A DNA stretch of 64,000 nt from Ruminococcaceae bacterium BL-4 (GCA_902809935.1 LR778134.1:744001-808000); one strand, 5' to 3'. Shown: positions 1 to 11,620, counted from the first letter of the stretch. Notes: generated by a model from the sequence alone, not told the origin. Numbers and translations are program-made.

Positions 1-2109
1 CATTCCGATTACATAGTCACTCTCTTTTAGATTGATTGCCTTGACTCCACGGGCAGTTCTTCCCATCGGACGCACATCGTTTTCATTAAACCGAATTGCC
101 ATACCAAGATACGTTCCGACCAAAAGATCGCTGTCTCCATCCGTCAAGCGCACCCACGAAAGTTCATCACCGTCTTCAAGAGTTAATGCAATTAATCCGC
201 CTTTTCTTGCGGTATCAAAAGCAGAAAGTTCCGTTCTCTTAATGATTCCGTTTTTTGTCACCATGCAAAGATACTTACCAAAATCAAATGATGGAACTCG
301 AATCATTGAGGTAACACGTTCATCTTGTATAATCGGCAGCAAATTTGCAATATTAACGCCTTTTCCTGTACGGCTGCCTTCCGGAATCTCATAGCACTTG
401 AGTCGATACACTTTGCCGAAATTCGTAAAGAACAACACATAATCGTGACTGCCGCAGACAAACATTTCGGTAGCAACGTCCTCTTCGCGACGAGTCATAC
501 CGCTGATTCCACGACCACCGCGATTTTGAATATGATAAGTATCCGTAGCAAGACGCTTTACATATCCAAACTGGGTCATGGTCAAAACGCATTCTTCCTC
601 TGGAATTAGGTCTTCAATATCTACTTCTCCAGAAACCGCCATAATTTCTGTTTTGCGTTCATCAGCATACTTCTGTTTAATTTTGAGTGCTTCTTCTTTT
701 ACAATTGAGCTGACACGCTCATCGTGTGCCAAAATATCCTTTAGATCTTCAACCTTTACTTCAATGGCAGAAAGTTCTTCTTCCAGTTTCTGACGTTCCA
801 AACCGGTCAATGCACCCAAAGGCATCTGCACGATTGCCTGTGTTTGAATATCATCTAAGCCAAAACGTTCGGTCATTCTTGCGCGGGCAGTAGAACGGTC
901 TTTACTGGAACGAATAATTGAAATGATCTCATCAATATTGTCAACCGCAATTTTGAGGCCTTCCAAAATATGAGCTCTTGCCATCGCTTTTTCAAGTTCA
1001 TATTTAGTTCTGCGAACAACGACTTCTTTCTGGAACTTAATATATTCTTCCAAAAGCTGTTTTAAAGTCAGACATTTTGGTTCTCCATTGACGATTGCCA
1101 ACATATTAACTCCAAATGTTGTCTGCATCTGAGTAAAGGAATAAAGCTGATTTAAAACAATTTGAGGAGACGCATCCCTTTTAATTGTGATCGTCATATG
1201 CATGCCATTACGATCAGAATGATCTTCTACATTGGAGATTCCTTCGATTCTTTTATCTTTGACCAGATCTGCAATAGATTCAATCAGTCTTGCTTTATTG
1301 ACCTGATAGGGAAGCTCTGTTACAACAATGGAAAATCTATTGTTCTTTTCCTCTACAATTTCTGCTCTTGCACGAACAATAATTCTGCCACGACCGGTTG
1401 CATAAGCTGCACGAATTCCAGTTCTGCCCATAATAATACCGGAAGTTGGAAAATCGGGACCCTTAATATACTGCATCAAGCCTTCCAACTCAATTTCGGG
1501 ATCATCAATTAACGCACACATGCCGTCGATGACTTCTCCCATATTATGAGGCGGAATATTGGTTGCCATACCAACGGCAATTCCAGTTGAACCATTGACC
1601 AAAAGATTTGGAAAATGGCTTGGCAGAACGGTTGGCTCTTTTCGGCTATCATCATAGTTTGGACAAAAATCAACGGTGTTTTTATCAATATCCTGCAGCA
1701 TTTCTACTGCCACTTTGCTCATTCTAGCTTCTGTATAACGATAAGCAGCCGGTGGATCTCCATCAACAGAACCAAAGTTTCCGTGTCCATCCACCAACAT
1801 ATAACGCATAGAAAAATCCTGTGCCAAACGCACTAAAGCATCATAAACGGAAGCATCTCCGTGAGGATGATATTTTCCCAAAACGTCACCGACTGTTGCC
1901 GCACATTTTTTATAAGCTTTATCCGGTGTTAATCCCGCTTCATACATTGTATAGAGAATTCGGCGATGAACCGGCTTCAATCCATCCCGCACATCCGGCA
2001 GGGCACGGCTGACGATTACCGACATAGAATAATCCAAAAAAGACTTTCGAATTTCCTTTTCCAGATCAACCGGTATAATATTTTGTTTTTGCTGCTCTAA
2101 ATCATCCAT
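1..2109 (-). CDS. gyrA: DNA gyrase subunit A (3' end outside window)
   Basis: Catalytic subunit of DNA gyrase, which cuts and rejoins DNA and with GyrB introduces negative supercoils. 703 codons are visible; the C-terminus lies beyond the left edge. The N-terminal domain has the active-site tyrosine in [11 protein letters not shown]. The C-terminal domain carries QNRGGRG, a GyrA box, which favours gyrase over topoisomerase IV ParC. A GGAGGG site lies upstream; translation may begin at ATG 2109 or at the adjacent TTG 2112, and the spacing fits either. It is last in the leftward origin cluster. In Bacillus gyrA follows gyrB directly, whereas here three small membrane-protein genes sit between them. 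Confidence 0.97.
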   Translation of the reverse strand, partial: MDDLEQQKQNIIPVDLEKEIRKSFLDYSMSVIVSRALPDVRDGLKPVHRRILYTMYEAGLTPDKAYKKCAATVGDVLGKYHPHGDASVYDALVRLAQDFSMRYMLVDGHGNFGSVDGDPPAAYRYTEARMSKVAVEMLQDIDKNTVDFCPNYDDSRKEPTVLPSHFPNLLVNGSTGIAVGMATNIPPHNMGEVIDGMCALIDDPEIELEGLMQYIKGPDFPTSGIIMGRTGIRAAYATGRGRIIVRARAEIVEEKNNRFSIVVTELPYQVNKARLIESIADLVKDKRIEGISNVEDHSDRNGMHMTITIKRDASPQIVLNQLYSFTQMQTTFGVNMLAIVNGEPKCLTLKQLLEEYIKFQKEVVVRRTKYELEKAMARAHILEGLKIAVDNIDEIISIIRSSKDRSTARARMTERFGLDDIQTQAIVQMPLGALTGLERQKLEEELSAIEVKVEDLKDILAHDERVSSIVKEEALKIKQKYADERKTEIMAVSGEVDIEDLIPEEECVLTMTQFGYVKRLATDTYHIQNRGGRGISGMTRREEDVATEMFVCGSHDYVLFFTNFGKVYRLKCYEIPEGSRTGKGVNIANLLPIIQDERVTSMIRVPSFDFGKYLCMVTKNGIIKRTELSAFDTARKGGLIALTLEDGDELSWVRLTDGDSDLLVGTYLGMAIRFNENDVRPMGRTARGVKAINLKESDYVIGM

Positions 2110-2126
2110 CAACGGATACCCTCCTA

Positions 2127-2513
2127 TTATTCACTCTCTAAATAAACTTTTTCGATCTGATTCCACTCTTGCTCAGTAAAAGCCCTGCGAGGGACAAACC
2201 GAGACTCCTGCTGCCCGGTAAATAAAATCAATACTTTATCATTTGCCCAGAAAAAACTGAACAAATTTTTCGGAATATTTCCCCGATAACGATCTGTCTC
2301 AATCAAAATTGATTTTTCGGAAAAAGTCATTCGACAGGCAAATATCTGATCTTTATGAAGAGCGTACCATTCCATCGCATGTTTTTTTATCCAATAAAAA
2401 ACAAAATTTTTGAGAAACCATGAAACAATCGTTCCCTGACCTGTAAGGCAAAGTCCGGCTCTATAATCTGCCCAATCCTGTGCAGTGGGACGATAGCTCA
2501 CAGTAATGTTCAA
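2127..2513 (-). CDS. YcxB-like small protein
   Basis: 128 residues from a TTG start placed 9 bases after GGAG. Longer readings would begin inside the upstream gene and lack a ribosome site. The end of the protein has the pattern seen in YcxB-like domains: a hydrophobic strand (KVLILF), a basic-aromatic stretch ([12 protein letters not shown]) and a final helix. No clear membrane anchor is seen, apart from a hydrophobic aromatic patch ([14 protein letters not shown]). The two genes upstream have the same C-terminal pattern, so this looks like a shortened paralogue. Function unknown. The family name is a pattern-based guess. Confidence 0.6.
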   Translation of the reverse strand: MNITVSYRPTAQDWADYRAGLCLTGQGTIVSWFLKNFVFYWIKKHAMEWYALHKDQIFACRMTFSEKSILIETDRYRGNIPKNLFSFFWANDKVLILFTGQQESRFVPRRAFTEQEWNQIEKVYLESE

Positions 2514-2526
2514 AATTTTTTCTCCT

Positions 2527-3102
2527 TTATTTTTTATCAATTTTATTTTTAAAATAACGCGGCCCAAATGCCTGTTCCAAGCATTGTCTGGTTTTTATGA
2601 ATTCTTGTTTTGTCATTTCTTTTTTACAAAGAATCAAAAGACCTCGTTCCATTCCACCGGAAAGAATAAAATATTGATCATCCTCCACACATTTTTCAAA
2701 ATCCGACCAATATTCACGGACTTCTTCATAATCATTCTCAAAGAAAATCCCCTCAAAATAGAAGAAATACTGCGTAGAAAGTCCCAATAACGCATTTTCC
2801 TGAAAAGTCGATTGTCCCCATTGTTCAATTTCTTTCGGTTTCAGCTTCCAAAAGTAGAAACTTCCCATTAAAGCAAGCAGAATAAGGAGGCCTGGAATAA
2901 AAAAGGTGACCGACCAAAGACGATAAATTGGAATTCCGGCGGTCAAAATTACTGCAATCCCAAGCATTAAAAAAGAAGTCAATTCTCGGCGATGCCAAAT
3001 AGAAATATTATTTTCCCATCGCACAAAAGCTTTTACATAATTTTCACGGGAGCAAGTCTGTCGGAGCACTAAAAGTGGATCTCCTAAAAATCTCTTTGTC
3101 AT
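2527..3102 (-). CDS. YcxB-like membrane protein
   Basis: 191 residues with two adjacent hydrophobic helices (about residues 43-61 and 65-86), then a soluble domain of about 100 residues. The domain ends in LLILCKKEMTKQEF followed by a helix. This two-helix plus C-terminal domain layout is typical of YcxB-like proteins, which have no established function. The start codon directly abuts the stop of the gene before it, so the two are translationally coupled. It is the second of three related genes inserted between gyrB and gyrA. Family assignment is by pattern only. Confidence 0.65.
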   Translation of the reverse strand: MTKRFLGDPLLVLRQTCSRENYVKAFVRWENNISIWHRRELTSFLMLGIAVILTAGIPIYRLWSVTFFIPGLLILLALMGSFYFWKLKPKEIEQWGQSTFQENALLGLSTQYFFYFEGIFFENDYEEVREYWSDFEKCVEDDQYFILSGGMERGLLILCKKEMTKQEFIKTRQCLEQAFGPRYFKNKIDKK

Positions 3103-3819
3103 TTATTTTTTGCGGGGTTTTGTGCCCGCTTTTACGATCTCATAAATTTTTTCAAAAGTCTCTTCATCACAGCAGCGTTTTGGAAGAATTACAATGCTGC
3201 GTTTCACATAAATAATCAGGATTTCTTTATAAATCTCATTTTGATACTGCCCATTCATTTCCATAACAAAAGCATTTTCTTTTGGACCCATTTCGATCCG
3301 ATCAGAATAAACCCTCATGCGAAATGGAAATTTATCATTCATCTTTTTTACATGGGAATTAATCATATAAACCTGAAAAATAGTTGCGATAAAGATAATT
3401 CCAAGACACATTAATGAAAGAAGATAATAATTGTTAACTCCACTGCTGATAGCTTTAATAAAATAATAAATAAATCCAATCCCGCCAATTGTACAGGCGA
3501 CAATTGACATTATAAGATTTCCTCCCGAAAAATTGCTGCGAATTAAGGAGGTACTCATTTCTTTCTGATTGACCTCATAAGAGAGATCAAAAATTGGAGG
3601 ATCTGTTTCTTCTACTTCTTCCTCTTGATTTTCCTGCTGTTCTGAAGATTCCTGCAGTTCTTCCTGACTTTCTTCGTCTTCATCATCATCATTCGAATTT
3701 TCATCCAGATCTTCATCTAGATCATAATTTTCTTCGATTCTTTTTAAAACATCTTCTGCTGTTTCCACTTTTTTAGATTTTTCTGTGGAATCTTCCTGTG
3801 GAACTTTCTTTTCTTCCAT
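3103..3819 (-). CDS. Acidic-tailed YcxB-like membrane protein
   Basis: 238 residues. The first 75 are extremely acidic (long runs of D, E, Q and S) and probably disordered. Two membrane helices follow (about 100-122 and 131-151), then a soluble domain with IVILPKRCCDEETF, the same C-terminal signature as its two downstream neighbours. The start is ATG 32 bases after the gyrB stop, so it is probably co-transcribed with gyrB. The acidic tail would lie in the cytoplasm if the two helices form a hairpin. No function can be assigned. Confidence 0.65.
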   Translation of the reverse strand: MEEKKVPQEDSTEKSKKVETAEDVLKRIEENYDLDEDLDENSNDDDEDEESQEELQESSEQQENQEEEVEETDPPIFDLSYEVNQKEMSTSLIRSNFSGGNLIMSIVACTIGGIGFIYYFIKAISSGVNNYYLLSLMCLGIIFIATIFQVYMINSHVKKMNDKFPFRMRVYSDRIEMGPKENAFVMEMNGQYQNEIYKEILIIYVKRSIVILPKRCCDEETFEKIYEIVKAGTKPRKK

Positions 3820-3850
3820 TCGAAATATTCCCTCCCCTTATTCCTCTTAT

Positions 3851-5821
<1,971 letters not shown>

Positions 5822-5824
5822 CTA

Positions 5825-6139
5825 TTATTCTTTTTGTGATACTTTTACAATTCTGATGAGAAAAATTCTGCATTCATAAACGACGGCAACACAAAAAAAA
5901 GTAACAGTCGCCATCAAAATGAAATTCATTGTTGTCCATATCAATAAGCAATTCAGAAGACAAAGCAGGAGAAAAGCCAAAAGAAAATAGACGGTCATTT
6001 GCTTTTTATAAATCACGGTACATTTTTTTTTGCAATGCACACAAAAAAAGCTTTTTTCTCTTAAGAGTGTTTTTCTTTCCTTCATGGTAAATTCTGTTCC
6101 GCAATAAGGACAAAACTTATGGTTCTTTTTTATCATCAT
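5825..6139 (-). CDS. Small zinc-ribbon membrane protein
   Basis: 104 residues. An N-terminal zinc ribbon has two knuckles, CPYC (residues 10-13) and CVHC (33-36). Two hydrophobic helices follow (about 50-70 and 72-93). It overlaps the end of the upstream gene by 23 bases and ends 36 bases before gyrB, so it is part of the gyrB transcript. Its upstream neighbour is also a zinc ribbon plus two helices, and the pair looks like an ancient duplication. It resembles the small cxxc-20-cxxc zinc proteins of Firmicutes, but I cannot confirm that family. Function unknown. Confidence 0.6.
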   Translation of the reverse strand: MMIKKNHKFCPYCGTEFTMKERKTLLREKSFFCVHCKKKCTVIYKKQMTVYFLLAFLLLCLLNCLLIWTTMNFILMATVTFFCVAVVYECRIFLIRIVKVSQKE

Positions 6140-6761
6140 TTTTCATGTACTCTCCATAAGGATTCTGCATTTGGCGACGGATCGTCTCATCCTGAAAAGC
6201 AGTATTTACTTTTTGTCGATAATGACGAGGCAAACTGGATTTTAATTTTACGGAATCTTCTTCTTTCATAGGTTCTTCAATAGGACTTATTTGAATTGTT
6301 TGGTCCGATTCATTTTTTTTCTCTGATTCTGGAAGAATAATAGAATCCATCTGTTTTGTAAATCCGGATTCTTCATCAAAATGAGGCTGCTCTTTTTCAT
6401 CAAAAAGTTGCTCTGAATTGACTGATTCCGGACGATAAGCTCTTCTATGCCGTCTAACACTTGGACGCTCGAGATGAATGGTAAAACTGCTCAGCAAAAA
6501 GAAAAGAAAAAATAAAAAAGCAACGGAAAAAACAAGCCAAAATGTAATATGATTCAAAATCAATCCAAAAACAATAAAAAGCAGAGCAGAAGCAGCAACT
6601 GCAACGATTGCTAAAATACGTGTAAAAGGCTCTACGATAATATTAGAAATTCCTTTACAGGCTGTACAACGATATTCGCCTTCTCTTTTCAATGTCCATG
6701 CCAGAAAAAAATTTAATTTTTTTCCGCAATATGGACATTTCGTGCGGTGTAAAGTTTCCAT
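6117..6761 (-). CDS. Zinc-ribbon, two-helix membrane protein
   Basis: 214 residues. A zinc ribbon (CPYC at 9-12 and CTAC at 32-35) leads into two membrane helices (about 46-68 and 72-93). A hydrophilic, Glu/Ser-rich tail of about 115 residues follows, with no recognisable domain. It is translationally coupled to the smaller zinc-ribbon gene downstream. It sits between remB and gyrB, a position that is variable among Firmicutes. Both termini are probably cytoplasmic. Function unknown. Confidence 0.6.
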   Translation of the reverse strand: METLHRTKCPYCGKKLNFFLAWTLKREGEYRCTACKGISNIIVEPFTRILAIVAVAASALLFIVFGLILNHITFWLVFSVAFLFFLFFLLSSFTIHLERPSVRRHRRAYRPESVNSEQLFDEKEQPHFDEESGFTKQMDSIILPESEKKNESDQTIQISPIEEPMKEEDSVKLKSSLPRHYRQKVNTAFQDETIRRQMQNPYGEYMKNDDKKEP

Positions 6762-6812
6762 AAACTTTTCTCTCCTTTGATTGCTTTTGAATATTAATCA
6801 ATTTTATAAAAT

Positions 6813-7091
6813 CTAATTATCTTTCATGGATTCCATTCTCTTTAAAAGAGTTGCCGAATTTAGCTGAGAAAGATAGATAATTTCTTCAAAATCAAATTTT
6901 TTACTTTTCTTTCTGCTACACAAAACAAAACTTTTTGGAAGCTCCTGTGAGACAGTCACAATATGATTTTGCTTCTCTTTTTCTGTGAGCATCTCTCTTG
7001 TAATTTTGGAAACTGTACAAACATCCAAATCAAAAATACCAATAATATCTTTGCTGTGAATAATTGTATTCTGCCCTAAATGGAGGTACAT
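6813..7091 (-). CDS. remB: RemB/YaaB-like regulator (DUF370)
   Basis: 92-residue protein of the DUF370 family. The opening [20 protein letters not shown] matches the pattern of Bacillus RemB (YaaB), which lies at the same place after recF. RemA/RemB relatives regulate extracellular matrix genes in B. subtilis; whether that holds here is unknown. The start overlaps the end of recF by 16 bases. The C-terminal half (SSRKK-type basic stretch, then SQLNSATLLKRMES) fits the family, and the length is typical. Confidence 0.82.
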   Translation of the reverse strand: MYLHLGQNTIIHSKDIIGIFDLDVCTVSKITREMLTEKEKQNHIVTVSQELPKSFVLCSRKKSKKFDFEEIIYLSQLNSATLLKRMESMKDN

Positions 7092-8164
7092 TCTGCTTTA
7101 TTCCTTTCCAAAGTTCCATTTTCTACCCGAAAAAGAAATCCATTTTTCAAATTTTTTGCCTGTCCAGGGTCACAGCAAGTAATAATGACCTGACAGTCTG
7201 AAAGATGATTTAAAAGATATTCCTGTCTGGTGTGATCCAGTTCACTCAGAACATCATCTAAAAGAATAATCGGTTTTTCTCCGGAATATTGCTTTAAAAG
7301 TGCAGCTTCCGCCAGTTTCAAAGAAAGGACAACACTTCTCTTTTGTCCCTGAGAAGCAAACATTCTTACATTTTTACCATCCAAAAAAATTTCCAGATCA
7401 TCCCGATGGGGTCCGCAGGTGGTATAGCCAACCTGAAGATCTTGTTTTCTATTTTTTAAAAGTGCCTCCAAAAGATTTTCAGCACTCCGCTTATATTGAA
7501 CTTTAAGGGATTCTTTTCCGCTGCTGAGTCCCTCATAAATCTCAGAAAGAGAATTTTTCATAGATTCTACATAGGATTCTCTCTCTTTTATTATAATCTC
7601 TCCATCTGTCGAAAGACGTTCATCCCAAATTGAAATGGTATCCAAAAGTTCCGGATGACGAAAAGAATCTTTTAACAATGCATTTCTCTGATCGAGCGTT
7701 CTGGAGTAACGATTGAGAATCCGCACATATCCGGGTCTAATCTGACAAATTGCCGCATCCAAAAAGTTACGGCGCAAATTTGGACCTTCTCTTACAAGTG
7801 AAATATGTTCGGGAGAAAAAATCACTGCTCCAATTTTTCCAACAAGAAGTCCGGGGGAACGCAGAAGAATTCCATTGAGAAAAGCTTGTCTCTTTCTTTT
7901 TAAAATTTTGATTTCAGCAGTCTGTTCCCGTTCTTCACTGTAAAAATGAAGAATCAAAGAAGCTTCCTGTTCTCCATAAGAGATCAATTCAGAATCTTTT
8001 ACGCCGCGAAAACTCTTTCCCCCGGTAAAAAGCCACAAAGCTTCCAGAAGATTTGTTTTTCCCTGCGCATTTTCCCCATAAAGAACATTGACACCCTCAC
8101 CAGGAACAAATAAATCTGATGATAGATTTCGATAATGTTCTGTTTTTAGGGAAAGAACTTTCAC
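7076..8164 (-). CDS. recF: DNA replication and repair protein RecF
   Basis: SMC-like ATPase that helps RecOR load RecA at gaps and stalled forks. 362 residues, normal length. The Walker A motif is [15 protein letters not shown] near residue 30. The ABC-type signature region is [20 protein letters not shown], and the Walker B region is [14 protein letters not shown]. It overlaps the stop of yaaA by 4 bases (ATGA), which is usual in this operon, and is followed by remB. Confidence 0.95.
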   Translation of the reverse strand: MKVLSLKTEHYRNLSSDLFVPGEGVNVLYGENAQGKTNLLEALWLFTGGKSFRGVKDSELISYGEQEASLILHFYSEEREQTAEIKILKRKRQAFLNGILLRSPGLLVGKIGAVIFSPEHISLVREGPNLRRNFLDAAICQIRPGYVRILNRYSRTLDQRNALLKDSFRHPELLDTISIWDERLSTDGEIIIKERESYVESMKNSLSEIYEGLSSGKESLKVQYKRSAENLLEALLKNRKQDLQVGYTTCGPHRDDLEIFLDGKNVRMFASQGQKRSVVLSLKLAEAALLKQYSGEKPIILLDDVLSELDHTRQEYLLNHLSDCQVIITCCDPGQAKNLKNGFLFRVENGTLERNKAECTSI

Positions 8165-8382
8165 TTTTCACATACCTCATAAAGATTTTTCTGAAATTCT
8201 ACAGTATCCCCTGAGTGAAGCTTTTTTCCGCGCATCGTACAAATCTCATGATTAACAGAAACTTCTCCATTCTGAATCAGATATTTCGCGCGGCCGCCGG
8301 TATCAACTGCTCCCACAAATTTCAAAAGGGAATCCAATCTGATAAAAGGCGTATCAATCGGGACTAATTTTTTTTCAGCCAT
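8161..8382 (-). CDS. yaaA: S4-domain RNA-binding protein YaaA
   Basis: 73 residues, essentially one S4 RNA-binding fold: [20 protein letters not shown] followed by [25 protein letters not shown]. The same small gene lies between dnaN and recF in most Firmicutes; a ribosome-assembly or RNA-binding role has been suggested for it. It starts 14 bases after the dnaN stop and is coupled to recF. Confidence 0.9.
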   Translation of the reverse strand: MAEKKLVPIDTPFIRLDSLLKFVGAVDTGGRAKYLIQNGEVSVNHEICTMRGKKLHSGDTVEFQKNLYEVCEK

Positions 8383-8396
8383 CTTGACTCCTCTTC

Positions 8397-9500
8397 TTAT
8401 TCAGACTTCATACGAACCGGTAAAACCAAGAATAGAAAATTATTCCCCTCAACTGGGACTACCTTCATAGGAGAAAGCGGACCACAAAGCTGAATTTTTA
8501 CTAAATCACTGTCTACATTTCGCAGAGCATCAAGGAGATAACGATTATTAAAGCCCATATCCATAGAATCTCCCTCAATTTCTGCCGAAAACTGATCACT
8601 TGCACGGCCGAGCGGAGTAGAACAGGAAAGTTTAATTTCGTTATTATCAAAAATGCAGTGAAGTGGGCTCTTAAGACGATCCGTGATCACAAGGGAAACA
8701 CGTTCGACGCTGTCGATGAATTCACGTGTCTTTACTTTGATTTCACAAGTGCTGTTTGCTGGGATTGCAGCACGATAATCAAGAAAAGAGCCTTCCAATA
8801 AGCGAGAAATGACTGTATAATTACCAATCTTTGAAAGAATATGACGGCTTCCGACAAGCAGTTCTGCTTCGCTGTCATCATCCGGTAAAAGTTTCATAAT
8901 TTCTTGCAACGTTTTTCCGGGAACAACAAAGTTCATCTCTTCTTCTCCGCGGACTGCTTCTTCCCGCATGGCGAGACGATATCCATCGACAGAGACAAGA
9001 CGAAGCTTTCCTTCACTCAAATCGAAAAGGGTCCCGGTATGAACTGGTTTTGCATCATTCTCAGAAACTGCAAAAAGAGTTTGTCTGATCATGCTTTTTA
9101 GAACAGAAGAGCCTATTTTAACGCTTTTTTCTTCTGAGAGAGAAGGTAATTCAGGATATTCTTCTGCTGGAATTCCCACAATTGAAAAATCACTTTGTCC
9201 ACTTTTGATAGAAGTGACATTGTGATCATCAATTTCTACATGCACACCGTCATCCGGTAAGCGACGAACGATATCGCCGAATAATTTTGCAGAAAGAACA
9301 ATTTCTCCCGGTTCCGATACTGTTGCTGGAATTTCGGTTGTCATGCCAAGTTCCAAATCATAACCGCAGAGAAAAATAGAAGTGCTTTTTGCTTTTAAGA
9401 AGATTCCTTCCAAAGCAGGAATCGAACTTTTTACGGAAACAGCTCGTTGAATATTTGAGACAGCTTCCACAAGCTTTTGTTTTTCGCAGGTGAATTTCAT
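8397..9500 (-). CDS. dnaN: DNA polymerase III beta sliding clamp
   Basis: Ring-shaped clamp that tethers replicative polymerase to DNA. 367 residues make the three repeated clamp domains. [21 protein letters not shown] is reduced here to its opening [10 protein letters not shown], typical of DnaN. The C-terminus ([15 protein letters not shown]) is the usual end with the conserved PxRM. A GGAGG site precedes the ATG. It is the second gene of the dnaA-dnaN-yaaA-recF group, separated from dnaA by the origin gap. Confidence 0.97.
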   Translation of the reverse strand: MKFTCEKQKLVEAVSNIQRAVSVKSSIPALEGIFLKAKSTSIFLCGYDLELGMTTEIPATVSEPGEIVLSAKLFGDIVRRLPDDGVHVEIDDHNVTSIKSGQSDFSIVGIPAEEYPELPSLSEEKSVKIGSSVLKSMIRQTLFAVSENDAKPVHTGTLFDLSEGKLRLVSVDGYRLAMREEAVRGEEEMNFVVPGKTLQEIMKLLPDDDSEAELLVGSRHILSKIGNYTVISRLLEGSFLDYRAAIPANSTCEIKVKTREFIDSVERVSLVITDRLKSPLHCIFDNNEIKLSCSTPLGRASDQFSAEIEGDSMDMGFNNRYLLDALRNVDSDLVKIQLCGPLSPMKVVPVEGNNFLFLVLPVRMKSE

Positions 9501-9829
9501 AAAGAAAGCCTCCGTTTAAGATAATCATTCTTTTCTATTCATTTAATTTTAGTAAAAGAAGTAGGGGCGGTTGATTTGTGGAAAGTAAGAAGAAATACAG
9601 ATGACAACTGAATTTTTTGGATATACTTTTTTAAAATCAGCCGGTAGAAGAAATGTGAACAAAGTTTAAAAACTGCAAATAAAAAATAAGTGGTGGAAAA
9701 TTGGTTGGGGAAAGTTGAAAAAAAGTTTAGAAATCTGTGAAAAGTTGGAAGAGAATTTTTTTCTGTTTTTCACAGGGTATTAACAGGGTTCTACAAATTT
9801 TAAACCGGTTTTTAAGCAGAGAAAAAAAT
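9501..9829. other. Likely oriC (dnaA-dnaN gap)
   Basis: A 329-base AT-rich gap without a gene, between dnaN and dnaA, where many Firmicutes keep the unwinding part of oriC. I find no perfect DnaA box (TTATCCACA or its reverse). Instead there are several 7-of-9 matches: TGTGGAAAG near 9578, TGTGAACAA near 9655, GGTGGAAAA near 9692 and TTTTTCACA near 9766. The switch from leftward to rightward genes occurs immediately beyond dnaA, which supports an origin here. The exact unwinding site is not visible. Confidence 0.6.
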
Positions 9830-11140
9830 TCATCGGTCACGAATATTTTTGATAATGTCGTTGACCGTTGCTTTAAACTGACTGTTTTTTTCCTGATTTT
9901 TTTCGACTTGCTGAATTGCATAGACTACAGTAGAATGATCTCTTCCTCCAAATTCATCACCAATTTCAGAAGTGGACATTCCAAGAACTTCTTTGATCAC
10001 ATACATGGCAACTTGACGTGCTTTACTGATATTGGAGTTTCTCTTTCCGGAACGAATATCTTCCGGTACAGCTCCATAGGTTCTTGCCACTTCGTCGATA
10101 ATTTTTTCGACGGTGACGGAAACCGGCTGAGAATTTGTGATAATATCACTGATAGCTGCTCTTGCAGTCGAAATATTTGGCGGCACATCAATGATGGAAT
10201 ATGCTTTCATCTTTTTGACAGCGCCTTCCAGCTGACGAATATTACTTTTTAGCTGATTTGCAATATATTCTTCGACGGTATCGTCCAGATGAATATCTAA
10301 TAGTTCTTCTTTTCGCTTGATGATTGCAATTCGTGTTTCGAAATCAGGCGGCTGAATATCTGCTGTTAGTCCCCATTCAAAACGGCTGCGCAGACGATCC
10401 TCCAAAGTTGCAATTTCTTTTGGAGGGCGATCACTCGTTAGAACGATCTGCTTTTTTGCCTCATAAAGAGTATTGAAGGTATGGAAGAATTCTTCCTGAG
10501 TAGATTCCTTGCCGGCAATAAACTGAATATCATCGACCAGAAGAATATCCGCATTGCGGTAAAAGTTATGAAACTGAGCCGTATTTCCACGGCGGATCGC
10601 TTCAATCAGCTCATTGGTAAAATCGTCACCCTTTATGTAGAGAATGTTCATTTCCGGATGATCTTTTTTGATTCGATTACAGATTGCATAAAGCAAATGT
10701 GTTTTTCCGAGTCCGGAATTTCCATAGATAAAAAGCGGATTATAGCGGGAGGCTGGCTGAGTGGCAACTGCCATGCAGGCAGCATGGGCAAATTTATTGC
10801 TGGAACCAACAATAAAGGATTCAAATGTATATTCATAATCATCCATTGGAAGCTTGTCCTCTTGTGGTTTTGCTTCTTTTATCTCGTCGGGAGTCTGAAG
10901 ATCGAGATTGATGGTTTGTCCGTTAAAGACCTGCTGAAAAGCGTCCTTTAAAAGATCCGCATAATAATGCAGAATGGTTTGTTTATGAAATTCATTTGGA
11001 ACTTTCAGCGTGGCGGTTCCCGTTGAAAAATCAAGATTGATTGGTTCAATTCGGCTGATCCACGTTGTATAGGCTACTTCAGTGATTTGGGAACGACAGT
11101 AATTACAGATCAATTCCCAGGTTTCGGGTGTAAAATCCAT
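9830..11140 (-). CDS. dnaA: Chromosomal replication initiator DnaA
   Basis: AAA+ ATPase that binds DnaA boxes and opens the origin. 436 residues from the ATG giving MDFTPETWELICNY, placed 10 bases after GGAGGA. Upstream in-frame starts (11158, 11224) add unconserved residues. Domains in order: N-terminal DnaB/SirA-interaction region, short linker, AAA+ module (Walker A GNSGLGKTH, Walker B LLVDDIQFIAG, sensor SDRPPKEI, DRLRSRFEWGL) and C-terminal DNA-binding domain with GDEFGGRDHSTVVYA. Divergent from rpmH. Confidence 0.97.
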   Translation of the reverse strand: MDFTPETWELICNYCRSQITEVAYTTWISRIEPINLDFSTGTATLKVPNEFHKQTILHYYADLLKDAFQQVFNGQTINLDLQTPDEIKEAKPQEDKLPMDDYEYTFESFIVGSSNKFAHAACMAVATQPASRYNPLFIYGNSGLGKTHLLYAICNRIKKDHPEMNILYIKGDDFTNELIEAIRRGNTAQFHNFYRNADILLVDDIQFIAGKESTQEEFFHTFNTLYEAKKQIVLTSDRPPKEIATLEDRLRSRFEWGLTADIQPPDFETRIAIIKRKEELLDIHLDDTVEEYIANQLKSNIRQLEGAVKKMKAYSIIDVPPNISTARAAISDIITNSQPVSVTVEKIIDEVARTYGAVPEDIRSGKRNSNISKARQVAMYVIKEVLGMSTSEIGDEFGGRDHSTVVYAIQQVEKNQEKNSQFKATVNDIIKNIRDR

Positions 11141-11259
11141 TCGATTTTTTTCCTCCATATACTTCGTAAGGCGGAAAATTGCCATTACATTTAAATATAT
11201 TAATACACTTTTATATCCTATCATAAATTTGGTCAGTTTGCAAATTTATTGATGGGTCT

Positions 11260-11287
11260 TTCTGTTTTTGAAATTTCAAAAACAGAA
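11260..11287. repeat. 28-base perfect palindrome upstream of dnaA
   Basis: The arm TTCTGTTTTTGAAA meets its exact reverse complement with no spacer. It lies 120 bases upstream of the dnaA start and about 90 bases upstream of the rpmH -35 box. It has no following T-tract, so it is not a normal terminator. A dyad of this length with no loop suggests a protein-binding operator or a cruciform. Confidence 0.75.
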
Positions 11288-11376
11288 GTTTATTTTACTA
11301 TTTTTTGCATTATTTGGATAAATTTTTTTTAATCATTAGAAAAATTTTTCTTTTTCATTCAATTGTATGATTTTGC

Positions 11377-11406
11377 TTGACAGGCTCTTGCATTTTACGC
11401 TATAAT
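11377..11406 (+). promoter_or_regulatory. rpmH promoter
   Basis: Consensus sigma-A boxes: TTGACA (11377-11382) and TATAAT (11401-11406) with an 18-base spacer. It points rightward toward rpmH, 41 bases before the start codon, and probably drives rpmH-rnpA-yidD-yidC. Confidence 0.85.
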
Positions 11407-11447
11407 TCTAAATTGCAAGGTTTATACCCGAAAGGAGGGTTTTTAAA

Positions 11448-11582
11448 ATGCTTAGAACCTATCAGCCTAAGAAACTCCATCGTCAGAAGGAGCATGGCTT
11501 TCGGAAAAGAATGTCTACAAAAAATGGCCGCAAGGTACTTTCCCGCCGTCGTGCGAAGGGCCGGAAGAGCCTGTCCTATTAA
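11448..11582 (+). CDS. rpmH: 50S ribosomal protein L34
   Basis: 44-residue, very basic protein of the large ribosomal subunit. [20 protein letters not shown] and the later [18 protein letters not shown] are diagnostic of L34. An AAGGAGG site lies 8 bases before the ATG. It is the first gene of the rightward arm and stands opposite dnaA, as in nearly all Firmicutes. It is followed by a hairpin before rnpA. Confidence 0.97.
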   Translation: MLRTYQPKKLHRQKEHGFRKRMSTKNGRKVLSRRRAKGRKSLSY

Positions 11583-11593
11583 TGAATCAACAA

Positions 11594-11620
11594 AAAGGGC
11601 CACAATTGTGGCCTTTTGTT
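11594..11620 (+). terminator. Hairpin between rpmH and rnpA
   Basis: GGCCAC-AATT-GTGGCC flanked by A-rich and T-rich runs, 12 bases after the rpmH stop. It looks like a weak terminator or attenuator. That would let L34 be made in excess over RNase P protein. Confidence 0.65.

Larger units (their letters stand above)
11141..11447. promoter_or_regulatory. dnaA-rpmH divergent control region, second part of oriC
   Basis: A gene-free, very AT-rich stretch of 307 bases. It holds a 28-base perfect palindrome (11260-11287), a 9-base inverted repeat ATAAATTTG/CAAATTTAT (11223-11231 and 11241-11249) and TTTGGATAA (11313-11321), an 8-of-9 match to a reversed DnaA box. The rpmH promoter lies at its right end. 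In Bacillus the equivalent gap holds DnaA-box clusters that form part of oriC. Confidence 0.6.

Noticed and set aside
2506-2790. 94-codon open frame on the plus strand
   Set aside because: Antisense to the YcxB-like gene, rich in Phe and Ile from AT-rich DNA.
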